64,000 bases of DNA from Butyrivibrio sp. GTDB taxonomy: Bacteria > Bacillota > Clostridia > Lachnospirales > Lachnospiraceae. Below, piece after piece: positions 36,108-45,431 of the stretch. The position numbers and the translations under genes are program-made. Numbering within the stretch: the stretch's first letter is position 1; each line of letters begins with the position of its first letter. The notes beneath the pieces were generated by a model. It did not search any database. It was not told the origin of the DNA and saw only the letters and a program-made list of their open reading frames with translations. The stretch is from the NCBI GenBank assembly GCA_015056655.1, contig SVFV01000015.1:1-64000 (forward strand), read 5' to 3'.

Positions 36108-37731
36108 AAAAGAATCTTATATAGGATTATATAAATATCTTCCACAGGAACCAGTAGATATGGCTGTAGTACTGACGCTTATTCTTATGTCGTTTTACTA
36201 CGTGTGGAGGGTAGCTTATATTACGCCCTGGTATGATGAGCTTTATACTTATTACTACTTTATAAGCAGAGGTCCTTTGTATGCTGCGATACACTGGCCA
36301 CTTCCCAATAACCATGTTGGATATTCTGTTTTAGCATCTATATTTGATCTGTTTGGAAACTCATACATAGGTCTTAGGGGAGTATCCTTTATATGTGCGA
36401 TACTTAACCTTTTTGCAGTATATAGAATAAGCAGGAGATTCATGCAGGAATGGATAGCCTATTCTGTGATGATACTCTATTTTATATGTATGCTTGTAAA
36501 TGACCTCTCTGTTCAGGGTAGAGGATACACACTTGCTACATCATGCTTATTGGTTTGCATAAGAGAAATCATTATTATATGTAGAAAAGAGAGCGACAGG
36601 ATAATTGATTACGTTCTTTTTGGAATGTCGCTTGTGCTTGGACTATATACAATACCGAGCAGCATTTACTGGGTTTTACCCACATGCTTTGCTACAGGAA
36701 TTTTCCTTGTTGTTAATGGAGTTAGATCCTTAAATAATAGGGAGAAAATCTGGAGTAACAGATATTTTAAAAAGCTAAAGAAATTCATTATATCAGGACT
36801 GATAGCTGCAGGTGCAGTACTAGCTTTATATGGAATTATATGGCTTGCCATTGGATCAAACCTCCTTGTTAAGGATGAAGCATCTGCTTTCTTTGGAATG
36901 GGACATGCGGATGTCATACTTCATCATCCATTAAAGGCAGCTTTTAGAGGCATAGAGTATATGCTCTCTCAGCCATATATTCAGAGTGTTCCCAGAAATG
37001 GATATCTTGGAAGCCTTTGGAACTGGATTAAGGCACTTTCAGGATATATGTATCCGATTAAGTGGCAGATAACAGTAATTATAGTATTACTTGGCGTAGT
37101 TTTACTGATTATTGAGTGCATAAGGCATTTTGAGAACAGCAGAACTATATTTTCACTTATTATTATCATGAATGCTGTAGGCTTTCTTTTGATAATGATA
37201 ATTCAGGCGAAGCTTCCATATTACAGAGTTTTTAGCTACATTGGCATTGTTACAGCTGTTTCTTGTGGAATTGTTCTTGAACATATTCATGAGAGAATCC
37301 TGTGGCTGCTTGGGGATAAGCTTAAGAATTTCAGATTTACTGGATTTTTACCGCTGATTCCTGCTATAGTAGTAACAATATTCGCTATATTCATGTTTCT
37401 TGATGCATCATATTTTGCTCAGCATGGGTCAAGAGAGGCCGATTGCTACAATGCTTTGTTTGTCATGAATCCTGATGCAAACAAAAAGCTTTGTGTAATG
37501 GACTGTGATCAGCAGTATCTACTTAAGTTTGGCTGGGGAATTGAATGTGAGAACATAGATCCAACAGGATGTGACTACGTTCTCATCGACAGGAATATGA
37601 TGGAACCCAATTATAAAGGTGCGGATTTTTGGAAATTCTATCAAAACCATGAAACTATTGATTGGGATACTTTGATGGAAGATTACTATGTTTTTTACGA
37701 AAATGAAAATTTCGTATTATATAAAAGATAA
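36088..37731 (+). CDS. GT39-like multi-span membrane glycosyltransferase
   Basis: A 547-residue protein with about ten or more hydrophobic segments between residues 25 and 450 and a soluble C-terminal region. After the first segment comes [13 protein letters not shown] (Asp50-Glu51), the catalytic Asp/Glu position of the dolichyl-phosphate-mannose:protein O-mannosyltransferase/ArnT (GT39/PMT_2) fold, and then [15 protein letters not shown], similar to the H-x-x-x-G loop of that family. It probably transfers a sugar from a polyprenyl-phosphate donor outside the membrane; donor and acceptor are unknown. The start is TTG 36088, within leuB, with GGGAG six bases ahead. It is an odd insertion in a branched-chain amino acid cluster, 19 bases before ilvD. 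Confidence 0.7.
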   Translation: MSRESSEKESYIGLYKYLPQEPVDMAVVLTLILMSFYYVWRVAYITPWYDELYTYYYFISRGPLYAAIHWPLPNNHVGYSVLASIFDLFGNSYIGLRGVSFICAILNLFAVYRISRRFMQEWIAYSVMILYFICMLVNDLSVQGRGYTLATSCLLVCIREIIIICRKESDRIIDYVLFGMSLVLGLYTIPSSIYWVLPTCFATGIFLVVNGVRSLNNREKIWSNRYFKKLKKFIISGLIAAGAVLALYGIIWLAIGSNLLVKDEASAFFGMGHADVILHHPLKAAFRGIEYMLSQPYIQSVPRNGYLGSLWNWIKALSGYMYPIKWQITVIIVLLGVVLLIIECIRHFENSRTIFSLIIIMNAVGFLLIMIIQAKLPYYRVFSYIGIVTAVSCGIVLEHIHERILWLLGDKLKNFRFTGFLPLIPAIVVTIFAIFMFLDASYFAQHGSREADCYNALFVMNPDANKKLCVMDCDQQYLLKFGWGIECENIDPTGCDYVLIDRNMMEPNYKGADFWKFYQNHETIDWDTLMEDYYVFYENENFVLYKR

Positions 37732-37750
37732 TGAAAGGTAGGAGATTATT

Positions 37751-39415
37751 ATGAACAGTGATCGCGTAATGGAAGGTTTACAACAGGCACCTCACAGAAG
37801 TCTGTTTAATGCTCTTGGCTTTACAGCTGAGGAGAGAAAGAAGCCCCTTATCGGTATTATTAGCTCACAGAGTGAGATTGTACCCGGACACATGGAACTC
37901 GACAGAATAGCTCAGGCTGTTAAGCTTGGCGTTGCTGAAGCAGGCGGTATGCCCGTTATTGTTCCTGCAATTGCTGTTTGTGACGGTATTGCCATGGGAC
38001 ATGTAGGAATGAAGTATTCTCTTGTAACAAGAGATCTCGTTTGTGACAGTACTGAGTGTCTTGCAATGGCTCATGCATTTGACGGAATGGTTATGATCCC
38101 TAACTGCGATAAGAACGTTCCCGGAATGCTTATGGCTGCAGCAAGAGTTAATATTCCTACCATTTTCTGCTCTGGCGGTCCTATGATGGCTGGACGTGTT
38201 AATGGTAAAAAGCGTTCTCTTAGCTCAATGTTCGAGGCTGTAGGAACCTATTCAGCTGGAAAGATGACAGAGGATGAGCTTAATGAGTTCGAGGAGAAGG
38301 TTTGCCCTACATGTGGCTCCTGCTCAGGTATGTACACAGCTAACTCCATGAACTGCCTAACAGAAGCAATCGGTATGGGGCTTAGAGGAAATGGAACTAT
38401 TCCTGCTGTATATTCAGCCAGAATCAGACTTGCAAAGAAGGCAGGCTACCAGATCATGGAGCTTGTTAAGAAGAATATCTGCCCCAGAGACATCATGACA
38501 AAGGAAGCATTTGAGAATGCCCTTGCTATGGATATGGCTCTTGGCTGTTCAACAAACACAATGCTTCATATTCCTGCTATTGCACATGAAGCAGGCGTTG
38601 AGATCAATATGGAAATGGCAAATGAGATTTCAGATCGTACACCTAACCTTTGCCATCTTGCTCCTGCTGGCCCTACATACATGGAGGACCTCAATGAGGC
38701 AGGAGGAATCTATGCAGTTATGGCTGAGCTTGCTAAGAAGAATCTTCTTCACACAGACCTTCTTACATGCACAGGTAAGACTGTAGGAGAGAACATTGCA
38801 GGAGTTAGAAACCTTGATCCTGAGGTTATCAGACCTATTGATAATCCTTACATGCCTAACGGTGGTATTGCTGTACTTAAGGGTAACCTTGCACCTGATA
38901 CAGGTATTGTTAAGAGATCCGCAGTTGTTCCTGAGATGATGGTTCACGAAGGGCCTGCAAGAGTATTTGACTGTGAAGAGGATGCTATAGCTGCAATCCT
39001 TGGCGGAAAGATTGTTGAAGGCGACGTTGTCGTTATCAGATATGAAGGACCTAAGGGCGGCCCTGGAATGAGAGAAATGCTCAATCCTACATCAGCTATT
39101 GCTGGTATGGGCCTTGGCTCAACAGTTGCTCTCATCACAGATGGACGTTTCTCCGGTGCAAGTAGAGGAGCTTCAATCGGACACGTTTCACCTGAAGCTG
39201 CTGTAGGCGGGCCTATTGCCCTTGTTGAGGAAGGCGATATTATCTCAATTGATATCAACAAGAATCAGCTTAACATGAAGGTTTCAGATGAGGAGCTTGA
39301 AAAGAGAAGAGCTAAGTGGCAGCCCAGAGAGCCCAAAATCACAACTGGCTATCTTGCAAGATACGAGAAGATGGTTACAAGTGGTAACAGAGGAGCTATC
39401 TTAGAAGTTAAATAA
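37751..39415 (+). CDS. ilvD: Dihydroxy-acid dehydratase
   Basis: Dehydrates the dihydroxy acids in valine and isoleucine synthesis, using an iron-sulfur cluster. The 554 residues have the cluster cysteines in [10 protein letters not shown] and [18 protein letters not shown], and the conserved end [26 protein letters not shown]. Length is standard. AGGTAGGAGATTATT precedes the ATG. It follows the membrane protein by 19 bases and is 76 bases before ilvB. Confidence 0.98.
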   Translation: MNSDRVMEGLQQAPHRSLFNALGFTAEERKKPLIGIISSQSEIVPGHMELDRIAQAVKLGVAEAGGMPVIVPAIAVCDGIAMGHVGMKYSLVTRDLVCDSTECLAMAHAFDGMVMIPNCDKNVPGMLMAAARVNIPTIFCSGGPMMAGRVNGKKRSLSSMFEAVGTYSAGKMTEDELNEFEEKVCPTCGSCSGMYTANSMNCLTEAIGMGLRGNGTIPAVYSARIRLAKKAGYQIMELVKKNICPRDIMTKEAFENALAMDMALGCSTNTMLHIPAIAHEAGVEINMEMANEISDRTPNLCHLAPAGPTYMEDLNEAGGIYAVMAELAKKNLLHTDLLTCTGKTVGENIAGVRNLDPEVIRPIDNPYMPNGGIAVLKGNLAPDTGIVKRSAVVPEMMVHEGPARVFDCEEDAIAAILGGKIVEGDVVVIRYEGPKGGPGMREMLNPTSAIAGMGLGSTVALITDGRFSGASRGASIGHVSPEAAVGGPIALVEEGDIISIDINKNQLNMKVSDEELEKRRAKWQPREPKITTGYLARYEKMVTSGNRGAILEVK

Positions 39416-39491
39416 AAGCTTTTCTTTGAAATAGGAGAAGTGGTCACAAAAATGTGACAGATGAGGATTTTTGAAAAAAGGAGCAATCTAT

Positions 39492-41177
39492 ATGCAGTTG
39501 ACAGGAGCGCAGATAGTTCTTGAGTGCCTGAAGGAACAGGGGGTTGATACCGTTTTTGGTTATCCGGGTGGAACTATTCTTAATGTATATGACGAATTAT
39601 ATAAGCAGCAGGACCAGATATTCCATATTCTGACATCACATGAGCAGGGCGCTGCTCATGCTGCTGATGGCTATGCCAGAGCTACTGGTAAGGTTGGTGT
39701 TTGTCTTGCAACCAGTGGCCCTGGTTCTACAAATCTCGTAACAGGTATTGCAACAGCTTACATGGACTCAGTGCCGATTGTAGCAATTACCTGTAACGTA
39801 AATTTGCCTCTTCTTGGTAAGGATTCCTTCCAGGAGGTTGATATTGCAGGCATTACTATGCCTATTACAAAGCATGGCTATATCGTAAAGGATGTTAAGC
39901 AGCTCGCTGATACTATCCGCAAGGCATTTAATATTGCGAGAAGTGGACGTCCTGGCCCTGTTATCGTCGATATTACAAAGGATGTAACAGCAAATAAGTG
40001 CGATTATAAGCCTGCAAAGGAAGAGGATTACGAAGAAGAGCTTCTCTATACAGCTGATGATATCAAGCAGGCTGTTAAGATGATCGAGCATTCAAAGAGA
40101 CCCTTCATTTATGTTGGAGGCGGCGCTGTAATTTCAGGTGCTGAGGAAGAGCTGCTTACTTTTGCTGAGAGAATTCAGGCTCCTGTATGCGACACTCTTA
40201 TGGGTAAAGGTGCATTTAACGGACATCACAGCCTTTATACCGGAATGATCGGTATGCATGGTACAAAAACTTCTAACTTTGGCGTTAGTGAGTGCGATCT
40301 TCTTATTACTCTTGGTGCGAGATTCTCTGACAGAGTTATTGGTAATGCCAAGACCTTTGCTAAGAAAGCAAAGATTTTGCAAATCGATGTAGATGCTGCT
40401 GAGATAAATAAGAACATAAGAACTGACTTCTCAATTGTAGGAGATCTTAAGGAAGTACTATCTCTTATAAATGATAAGCTTACTCAGCAGAGCCATACCG
40501 AATGGATAAATCATATTAAGGAATATGAGAAGAGCTTCCCTCTCAATTACGATAAAAAGGCACTTACATGTCCTTATGTTATTGAGACACTTGATAAGCT
40601 TACGGATGGCGAGGCAATTGTTTGTACTGATGTAGGACAGCATCAGATGTGGGCTGCTCAGTACTATAAGTACAAGCACCCCAGAAGCTTTTTGACATCA
40701 GGCGGTCTTGGAACAATGGGATATGGTCTTGGTGCTGCTATCGGTGCAAAGATGGGAAGACCTGATAAGATCGTTGTAAATGTAGCTGGTGACGGATGCT
40801 TTAGAATGAATATGAACGAGCTTGCAACAGCCAGCAGATACAATATTCCTATAATCGAAATCGTAATAAATAATCAGGTGCTTGGAATGGTTAGACAGTG
40901 GCAGACACTTTTCTATGATAAGCACTATTCAAACACTGTCCTTAAGGATAAGGTTGATTATTGCAAGGTAGCTGAGGGACTTGGCTGTATGGCAATAAGG
41001 GTAACCAAGAAGGATGAAGTTGAGCCTGCACTTAAAAAGGCAATTAATGCAAAGGGGCCGGTTCTTATTGACATCGCAGTAGACCCTGACGAAAAGGTAT
41101 TTCCGATGGTTCCTGCCGGTGCATCAATAAGTGAAGCATTTGATGCGAAGGATCTCGCAGGAAAAGAGAGAGCGTAA
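39492..41177 (+). CDS. ilvB: Acetolactate synthase, large subunit
   Basis: Condenses pyruvate (or pyruvate with 2-oxobutyrate) using thiamine diphosphate, the first common step of valine/isoleucine/leucine synthesis. The 561 residues have the ThDP Glu region GYPGGTILNVYDELY...TSHEQGAAHAADGYARATG, the FAD-binding central domain with GMIGMHGT, and the ThDP/Mg site GDGCFRMNMNELATA...NNQVLGMVRQWQ. ATG 39492 follows AAAGGAG by about eight bases; the longer frame from 39471 overlaps it. The regulatory subunit ilvN/ilvH is absent next to it, and so is ilvC. A small GTCAC/GTGAC hairpin at 39443-39458 lies in the leader. Confidence 0.96.
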   Translation: MQLTGAQIVLECLKEQGVDTVFGYPGGTILNVYDELYKQQDQIFHILTSHEQGAAHAADGYARATGKVGVCLATSGPGSTNLVTGIATAYMDSVPIVAITCNVNLPLLGKDSFQEVDIAGITMPITKHGYIVKDVKQLADTIRKAFNIARSGRPGPVIVDITKDVTANKCDYKPAKEEDYEEELLYTADDIKQAVKMIEHSKRPFIYVGGGAVISGAEEELLTFAERIQAPVCDTLMGKGAFNGHHSLYTGMIGMHGTKTSNFGVSECDLLITLGARFSDRVIGNAKTFAKKAKILQIDVDAAEINKNIRTDFSIVGDLKEVLSLINDKLTQQSHTEWINHIKEYEKSFPLNYDKKALTCPYVIETLDKLTDGEAIVCTDVGQHQMWAAQYYKYKHPRSFLTSGGLGTMGYGLGAAIGAKMGRPDKIVVNVAGDGCFRMNMNELATASRYNIPIIEIVINNQVLGMVRQWQTLFYDKHYSNTVLKDKVDYCKVAEGLGCMAIRVTKKDEVEPALKKAINAKGPVLIDIAVDPDEKVFPMVPAGASISEAFDAKDLAGKERA

Positions 41178-41198
41178 GATCCGTATACCGGATATGGT

Positions 41199-42698
41199 AT
41201 GACAAAGAGGGGACTATTAAATCTAATTTTGGGACTTTCAATTCTTCTTTTGGCGGGATTGTATGTTCTGATGGGATATTATTATCAGGGAAGCTTTAGC
41301 TATGGTACATGGATAAATGGGGTCTATTGTACTGGTAAATCCGTTGATGAAGTCAACGAAGAGCTAAAGAAGACAAATACTTACAGTGGTGTGATCATTA
41401 CCTCTGAGGATAATAAGAAGTATTTTGTTGATGCTTCTGCCATTGACTATCATGCTGAATATAAAGATGAATTGAATAAAATAATTGAATCACAGAATCC
41501 TTTGACCTGGGGGTTAAATTTCTTTACCTCCAGGGATAAGGACATTATTGGAGAAGTTACATTTGATGAGGATTTGCTTAGAGAAAGCCTCGATGAATGG
41601 GACATTTTCCATGCTGAAGAAGTACCGCTTTATGAGATTAAGCGCGACGAGAATGGATATTATTTTGTAAATAATGACCGCAATATTCCTGTATTTGAAG
41701 CTTTCTATGCCAAGTCTAAGAATTCTCTATTAAATAAGGAGCTTGAGCTTGACCTTAGTACGGATGCAGAGTGCTATAGGAAACCAAGCGAATCACCCAA
41801 GGATGAGGAGCTTAAAGAATTCTTTACTCATGTAGATGCTGCTCAGAATAAGAGCGTAAAGCTTGACTTGATGGGAGAGGACTTCTATTTAACTAAGGCT
41901 GATCTGTCTGACTGGATCGTTACTTTGGATGAACTTGAAGAAGTAATGCCTGAGCCTTCTGAGAACGAGATGGACCTTAATCCCGGAAAAGGCTTATTCC
42001 TTGCCGGAGATAAGGTTATCAAATTTCCTAAGGATTATCAGGTTCACGAGAATTTCATTACTGATAAGGACTCGAATGTCCTCGTAAAGTGTGATGAAAT
42101 ATACAACTTTATCAGCAAGAAAGCGAATGAGTACAAGACGGAAAATTGTATCAGCAGATTTATGGATGATGGCAATTCGAAGATTCTTGTAAGTGGAAGT
42201 AAGGACGGTGTTCTTTTTGATACAGATAAGGAATATAATAACCTTCTCAATGCCATTAAGGACGGAATCCAGGATATAAGCATTACCGTTCCAGCAAAGA
42301 GCTTTGAAGTAGAGGGTTCTGAGCTTGGTAGTGAATATATCCTTGTTGATATGGGAAATCAGCATCTTAGCTATTATAAGGATGGCAAGCTGTCCATAGA
42401 CTACGATATAGTAACCGGTAATACCGGCCGTGGAAGGGGTACTCCTGTTGGATTATTCCATGTTTATAACAAGAGGTACCACACTATTTTGCGAGGAGAT
42501 GATTACGCGTCTTACGTAAATTACTGGCTTGGTGTCAATAAAGGAATTGGTATCCACGATGCTACCTGGCGCAACAAGTTTGGCGAGGATATTTATAAAA
42601 CTGCGGGATCTCATGGTTGTATAAACTCTCCGCTTGAGAAGATGGAAATGCTCTATAACTGTGTAGAAGTTGGAGTTCCGGTATTGTTGTATTATTAA
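41199..42698 (+). CDS. Membrane-anchored L,D-transpeptidase (YkuD family)
   Basis: A 499-residue protein. An N-terminal hydrophobic segment (about 8-28) anchors it. The large middle region (about 60-340) resembles the peptidoglycan-binding PG_binding_4 domain. The YkuD domain lies at about 375-499, with HDATWRNKFG...GSHGCINSPL carrying the catalytic His and Cys. It cross-links peptidoglycan by 3-3 bonds or modifies the stem peptide, outside the cell. ATG 41199 has only a poor ribosome site (CGGATATGG); it starts 21 bases after ilvB and may rely on coupling. It ends at a strong terminator. Confidence 0.9.
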   Translation: MTKRGLLNLILGLSILLLAGLYVLMGYYYQGSFSYGTWINGVYCTGKSVDEVNEELKKTNTYSGVIITSEDNKKYFVDASAIDYHAEYKDELNKIIESQNPLTWGLNFFTSRDKDIIGEVTFDEDLLRESLDEWDIFHAEEVPLYEIKRDENGYYFVNNDRNIPVFEAFYAKSKNSLLNKELELDLSTDAECYRKPSESPKDEELKEFFTHVDAAQNKSVKLDLMGEDFYLTKADLSDWIVTLDELEEVMPEPSENEMDLNPGKGLFLAGDKVIKFPKDYQVHENFITDKDSNVLVKCDEIYNFISKKANEYKTENCISRFMDDGNSKILVSGSKDGVLFDTDKEYNNLLNAIKDGIQDISITVPAKSFEVEGSELGSEYILVDMGNQHLSYYKDGKLSIDYDIVTGNTGRGRGTPVGLFHVYNKRYHTILRGDDYASYVNYWLGVNKGIGIHDATWRNKFGEDIYKTAGSHGCINSPLEKMEMLYNCVEVGVPVLLYY

Positions 42699-42712
42699 TT
42701 TTGCTGATATAT

Positions 42713-42752
42713 AAAGCTGTCCAACACAGTAAGTGATTTGGACAGCTTTTTT
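42713..42752 (+). terminator. Strong intrinsic terminator after the leuB-ilvB operon
   Basis: A perfect 12-bp stem (42713-42724 with 42738-42749), a 13-base loop and a T-tract. Confidence 0.9.
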
Positions 42753-42863
42753 GATAATAATAAAAGATCAATTGGTTTGTAAAGTGGCGTTTAGACTGGC
42801 TTTTGTTATATAATAAATATAATCATTTTGAGATTTGTTATATAACTGCACAGAGGAAAAACT

Positions 42864-43277
42864 ATGAGTGTATTAGTAAGAAATAAAGAGTCGGCAGCTA
42901 TAGAAAGAATTCGCAACTTAATACCTTTGCAGACAAAACTTTCAAATGAGTTTGATGAGAATGCATATAATGTATTCGTCTTTGGAAGCTACCCTACGAT
43001 TAGGTATGATGAGGGTTCGAGTGATATTGATATTGCTGTATATACTAAAGATATTGACTTATACAAAAAGATAGCGGTAATTATAGAAGACTATTTCTAT
43101 GAATTGGGGATAGAGACGGACTTGTTTTTGATAGATACGTCCGTAGCAGCACCTGTTTATTTGTCTGCACTAAACTCACAGATACAATTTACGGATTTTT
43201 ATCCCGATGAGCTGAGTCTGTTTAAAGGAGTTTGTCAGCAGGAACTTTTGAAAATTAAGAGGAGTATGGTAGGTTGA
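42864..43277 (+). CDS. MntA-type minimal nucleotidyltransferase (probable antitoxin)
   Basis: A 137-residue protein of the MNT family, with VFVFGSYPTIRYDEGSSDIDIAVY holding Gly41-Ser42 and Asp54/Asp56 (G-S-x11-D-x-D), and Asp86 as the likely third metal ligand. In the MntA-HepT type VII toxin-antitoxin pair, this enzyme AMPylates the HEPN toxin on a Tyr and so silences it. The next gene is a HEPN protein with the right motif, overlapping by four bases, which is the basis of the call. The DNA is more AT-rich, and Leu is coded by TTA/TTG rather than the CTT preferred nearby, suggesting recent transfer. Weak GAGGAAAA ribosome site. Confidence 0.8.
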   Translation: MSVLVRNKESAAIERIRNLIPLQTKLSNEFDENAYNVFVFGSYPTIRYDEGSSDIDIAVYTKDIDLYKKIAVIIEDYFYELGIETDLFLIDTSVAAPVYLSALNSQIQFTDFYPDELSLFKGVCQQELLKIKRSMVG

Positions 43278-43813
43278 AGTTAGACGATAGCATTTTGAAT
43301 CAATTTAATTTAGATCCGAAAGAAGAAAGAGAACCGGTTAGCGTGCTTCGCATTTCTGAACTTTTAGATTTTATGAAAGAGAGCGCATTGCGTATTAAGA
43401 ACAAAAGCGAGCAATACTTTAAAACGGAAGATGCTGATATACAAGTGGATTGTATGGATATAGTTGCAATTCGTCTTAACGACTTTGTTCAGGCGTTTAT
43501 AGACTTGATGATTTTCATTAGAAAACAGGATGACAGTTACAATGGGCATTCTGATTCATTAAGATATTGTATGACAAGTTATGATGCTTTAGTTGATGAA
43601 CAACAGGAGAATGAAAAGCATTTTCTTAAGGAATTACTGCTTAGAAATGAAATTACGCACGATTATTTTAACCGTGATATTCATCAGCAAAAGCTAATTG
43701 CTCTTATGCAGAACTATGCAGATGGTGCTGAAGAAGTATACAATCATTTAAGAGAACTTTGCGAGAAGAATGGTTGGATGGAGTTATTTGCTAATAATAA
43801 TAGGAACAAGTAA
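43274..43813 (+). CDS. HEPN-domain protein, HepT-type probable toxin
   Basis: A 179-residue, mostly helical protein with RNEITHDYFNRD near residues 124-135. Arg124, His129 and Tyr131 fit the HepT motif R-x4-H-x-Y. In known pairs Arg and His form the RNase site and the Tyr is the AMPylation target. It is somewhat longer than typical HepT proteins (about 140 residues), with about 20 extra N-terminal residues and a basic Asn/Lys tail. The start is TTG 43274, overlapping the stop of the nucleotidyltransferase gene, with GAGGAG 9 bases ahead. The order MNT-HEPN and the overlap support one operon. Shares the AT-rich codon style of its partner. Confidence 0.78.
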   Translation: MKLDDSILNQFNLDPKEEREPVSVLRISELLDFMKESALRIKNKSEQYFKTEDADIQVDCMDIVAIRLNDFVQAFIDLMIFIRKQDDSYNGHSDSLRYCMTSYDALVDEQQENEKHFLKELLLRNEITHDYFNRDIHQQKLIALMQNYADGAEEVYNHLRELCEKNGWMELFANNNRNK

Positions 43814-43848
43814 AGGTCTTTATTATTACTTGTCTCATATATAAATTT

Positions 43849-43881
43849 AGGTCGTGAGTGATTATATTCACGACCTCTTTT
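43849..43881 (+). terminator. Intrinsic terminator after the toxin-antitoxin pair
   Basis: AGGTCGTGA (43849-43857) pairs with TCACGACCT (43868-43876), with a ten-base loop and CTTTTATA tail. Confidence 0.8.
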
Positions 43882-44034
43882 ATATAAAAATATATTATAT
43901 GAAAAGGCAAAATTCGCTTTCATAAAGGTTTTAGAAAGAATTAACGAAAATTCGATTGAAACAGTTTTGGGTGGGAGATAACATGGAGTTGGCAGCTAAT
44001 ATAATCTCAATTCGAATAGAGAAGGAGGTCGCCC

Positions 44035-45204
44035 ATGAAATCAGAGTTAAAGAGTAAATATATAAATGTTGCACTTAATGTATTGCTGATGTTTGCAATT
44101 ATAATTCTTTGCCCAATCCTTGCTTCTGCTGAGGATGGCTATACGGAGATATATTTTGATAAGAAACAACTTATGCCTGTTCCGTATTATGACGGGCAAT
44201 TCTATGATGGGATGAAATTTGTCATAGTTGATAAAAATGATCACGCTAAAAGAGACGGATCTTCAACTTTAGGAAGTAATAGCAGGATGTATTATACAGT
44301 AATCAGTGCTGCGAATCGCCAGCTTTGCCTTGATAAGATATCAGGGCTTACTCATAATGACAATGTTGATGGAGGTGATAAAGCTTTTGATATTTCTAAG
44401 GTTGTATATATTTCAGGTCCGTATGTTTCCGGAAACTATACGATTGAGAAAATTATTAAGCTTGATTGCAGGAAAATCTGGTGTGTTTATTTAGAGGGAT
44501 TTGAAGGACATGAGTTTAGTTCAAATATGTTTGTCTGTTCAGCAAATAATCCTAAACGAATTGTTTTTGGAGAATATGGATATGATAGCCATTTAAAAGA
44601 TGACCGCTCTGGAAGAGCTGAAGGGACAATATATGATGGTGAGGAACTGTTGTCAGATTTACAATTTTTTGTTCCGGGGCTTTTGAATGGTTGTAATCCG
44701 GAAAAGTTGATAATAAACTTCGGTGGGAAGACAATCCCATCTAATCTACTGAAAAACTGTAAAAGACTAAAAATGTTAGAATTTTATGCGTGGAATTTAA
44801 AGACTTTACCAAAGGGATTTTTTAAAACATGCTCGAATCTTGAGGAGTTGGATATAGATATTGAAAAATGCAAAAAGCTTAACCAGGATTTTTCTTCGAA
44901 TAAGAAGTTATATCAAATTGCAGTTGGTGTCCAACAGATTGATAAAAATACATTTAAAGGAGCAAAGAATGTATATAGTATAAAACTTTGGCTTGGAGTT
45001 GTTTGGACAATCAAAAAAGATTCATTTAAATTCACTAAGGCTAAAACAGTTAATATACAAGGTGATGATGAACGTTCACAACTTAAGAATGTGGAAAAAG
45101 GTGCTTTTAATGGTATAGAAACTATTTGGTATCGAAATTTAAGAGCATCTGAAAAAAAGCTACTAAAGGGCAAAGGGTGTAAGCGTATAAAAAAATGGAA
45201 TTAA
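44035..45204 (+). CDS. Secreted leucine-rich-repeat (BspA-like) protein
   Basis: A 389-residue protein with a signal peptide (hydrophobic 11-28, likely cut after ASA at about 30-32). An N-terminal part to about 200 is unassigned. From about 215 to 380 irregular leucine-rich repeats of the BspA (LRR_5) type appear: repeated L-x-x-L-x-I/F spacings with I-x-x-x-x-F and K-G-A/F elements, ending in KKLLKGKGCKRIKKW. BspA-like proteins are surface ligands in gut and oral bacteria; the partner is unknown. AGAAGGAGGTC precedes the ATG. Codon use (TTA/TTG for Leu, AAA for Lys) is like the adjacent MNT/HEPN pair, unlike the serC cluster. A tiny frame at 43983-44057 overlaps the start. Confidence 0.75.
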   Translation: MKSELKSKYINVALNVLLMFAIIILCPILASAEDGYTEIYFDKKQLMPVPYYDGQFYDGMKFVIVDKNDHAKRDGSSTLGSNSRMYYTVISAANRQLCLDKISGLTHNDNVDGGDKAFDISKVVYISGPYVSGNYTIEKIIKLDCRKIWCVYLEGFEGHEFSSNMFVCSANNPKRIVFGEYGYDSHLKDDRSGRAEGTIYDGEELLSDLQFFVPGLLNGCNPEKLIINFGGKTIPSNLLKNCKRLKMLEFYAWNLKTLPKGFFKTCSNLEELDIDIEKCKKLNQDFSSNKKLYQIAVGVQQIDKNTFKGAKNVYSIKLWLGVVWTIKKDSFKFTKAKTVNIQGDDERSQLKNVEKGAFNGIETIWYRNLRASEKKLLKGKGCKRIKKWN

Positions 45205-45256
45205 AGGCTTCAAAATATTAGAAGAATGGCAATAGTATAAACTTGAATTTTTTAAA

Positions 45257-45286
45257 ATGAGCTGTGATTATACAGCTCATTTTTTA
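45257..45286 (+). terminator. Intrinsic terminator after the LRR gene
   Basis: A perfect 9-bp stem (45257-45265 with 45272-45280), a six-base loop and seven T. An A-run precedes it. Confidence 0.9.
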
Positions 45287-45347
45287 TCAAATACTATCAG
45301 AAAATGATTAAGAAATAATTAAATAACATTAATTACCGTATACACAG

Positions 45348-45376
45348 TTGACAAAAAATATTTTTGAGAATACATT
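45348..45376 (+). promoter_or_regulatory. Promoter for serC-serA
   Basis: TTGACA (45348-45353), a 17-base AT-rich spacer and TACATT (45371-45376). About 56 bases remain to the GTG start. I see no T-box or other structured leader in this 5' region. Confidence 0.7.
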
Positions 45377-45431
45377 AGAATAAATAATTCGAAAACAAAA
45401 ATTTATTTTTTAGATTAGGAGGAGTTTTAAA

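Noticed and set aside
42699..45257. Defence island or mobile element around the MNT/HEPN pair
   Set aside because: AT-rich and probably transferred, but no integrase, transposase, repeats or attachment sites bound it; only a toxin-antitoxin pair and an LRR protein are present.
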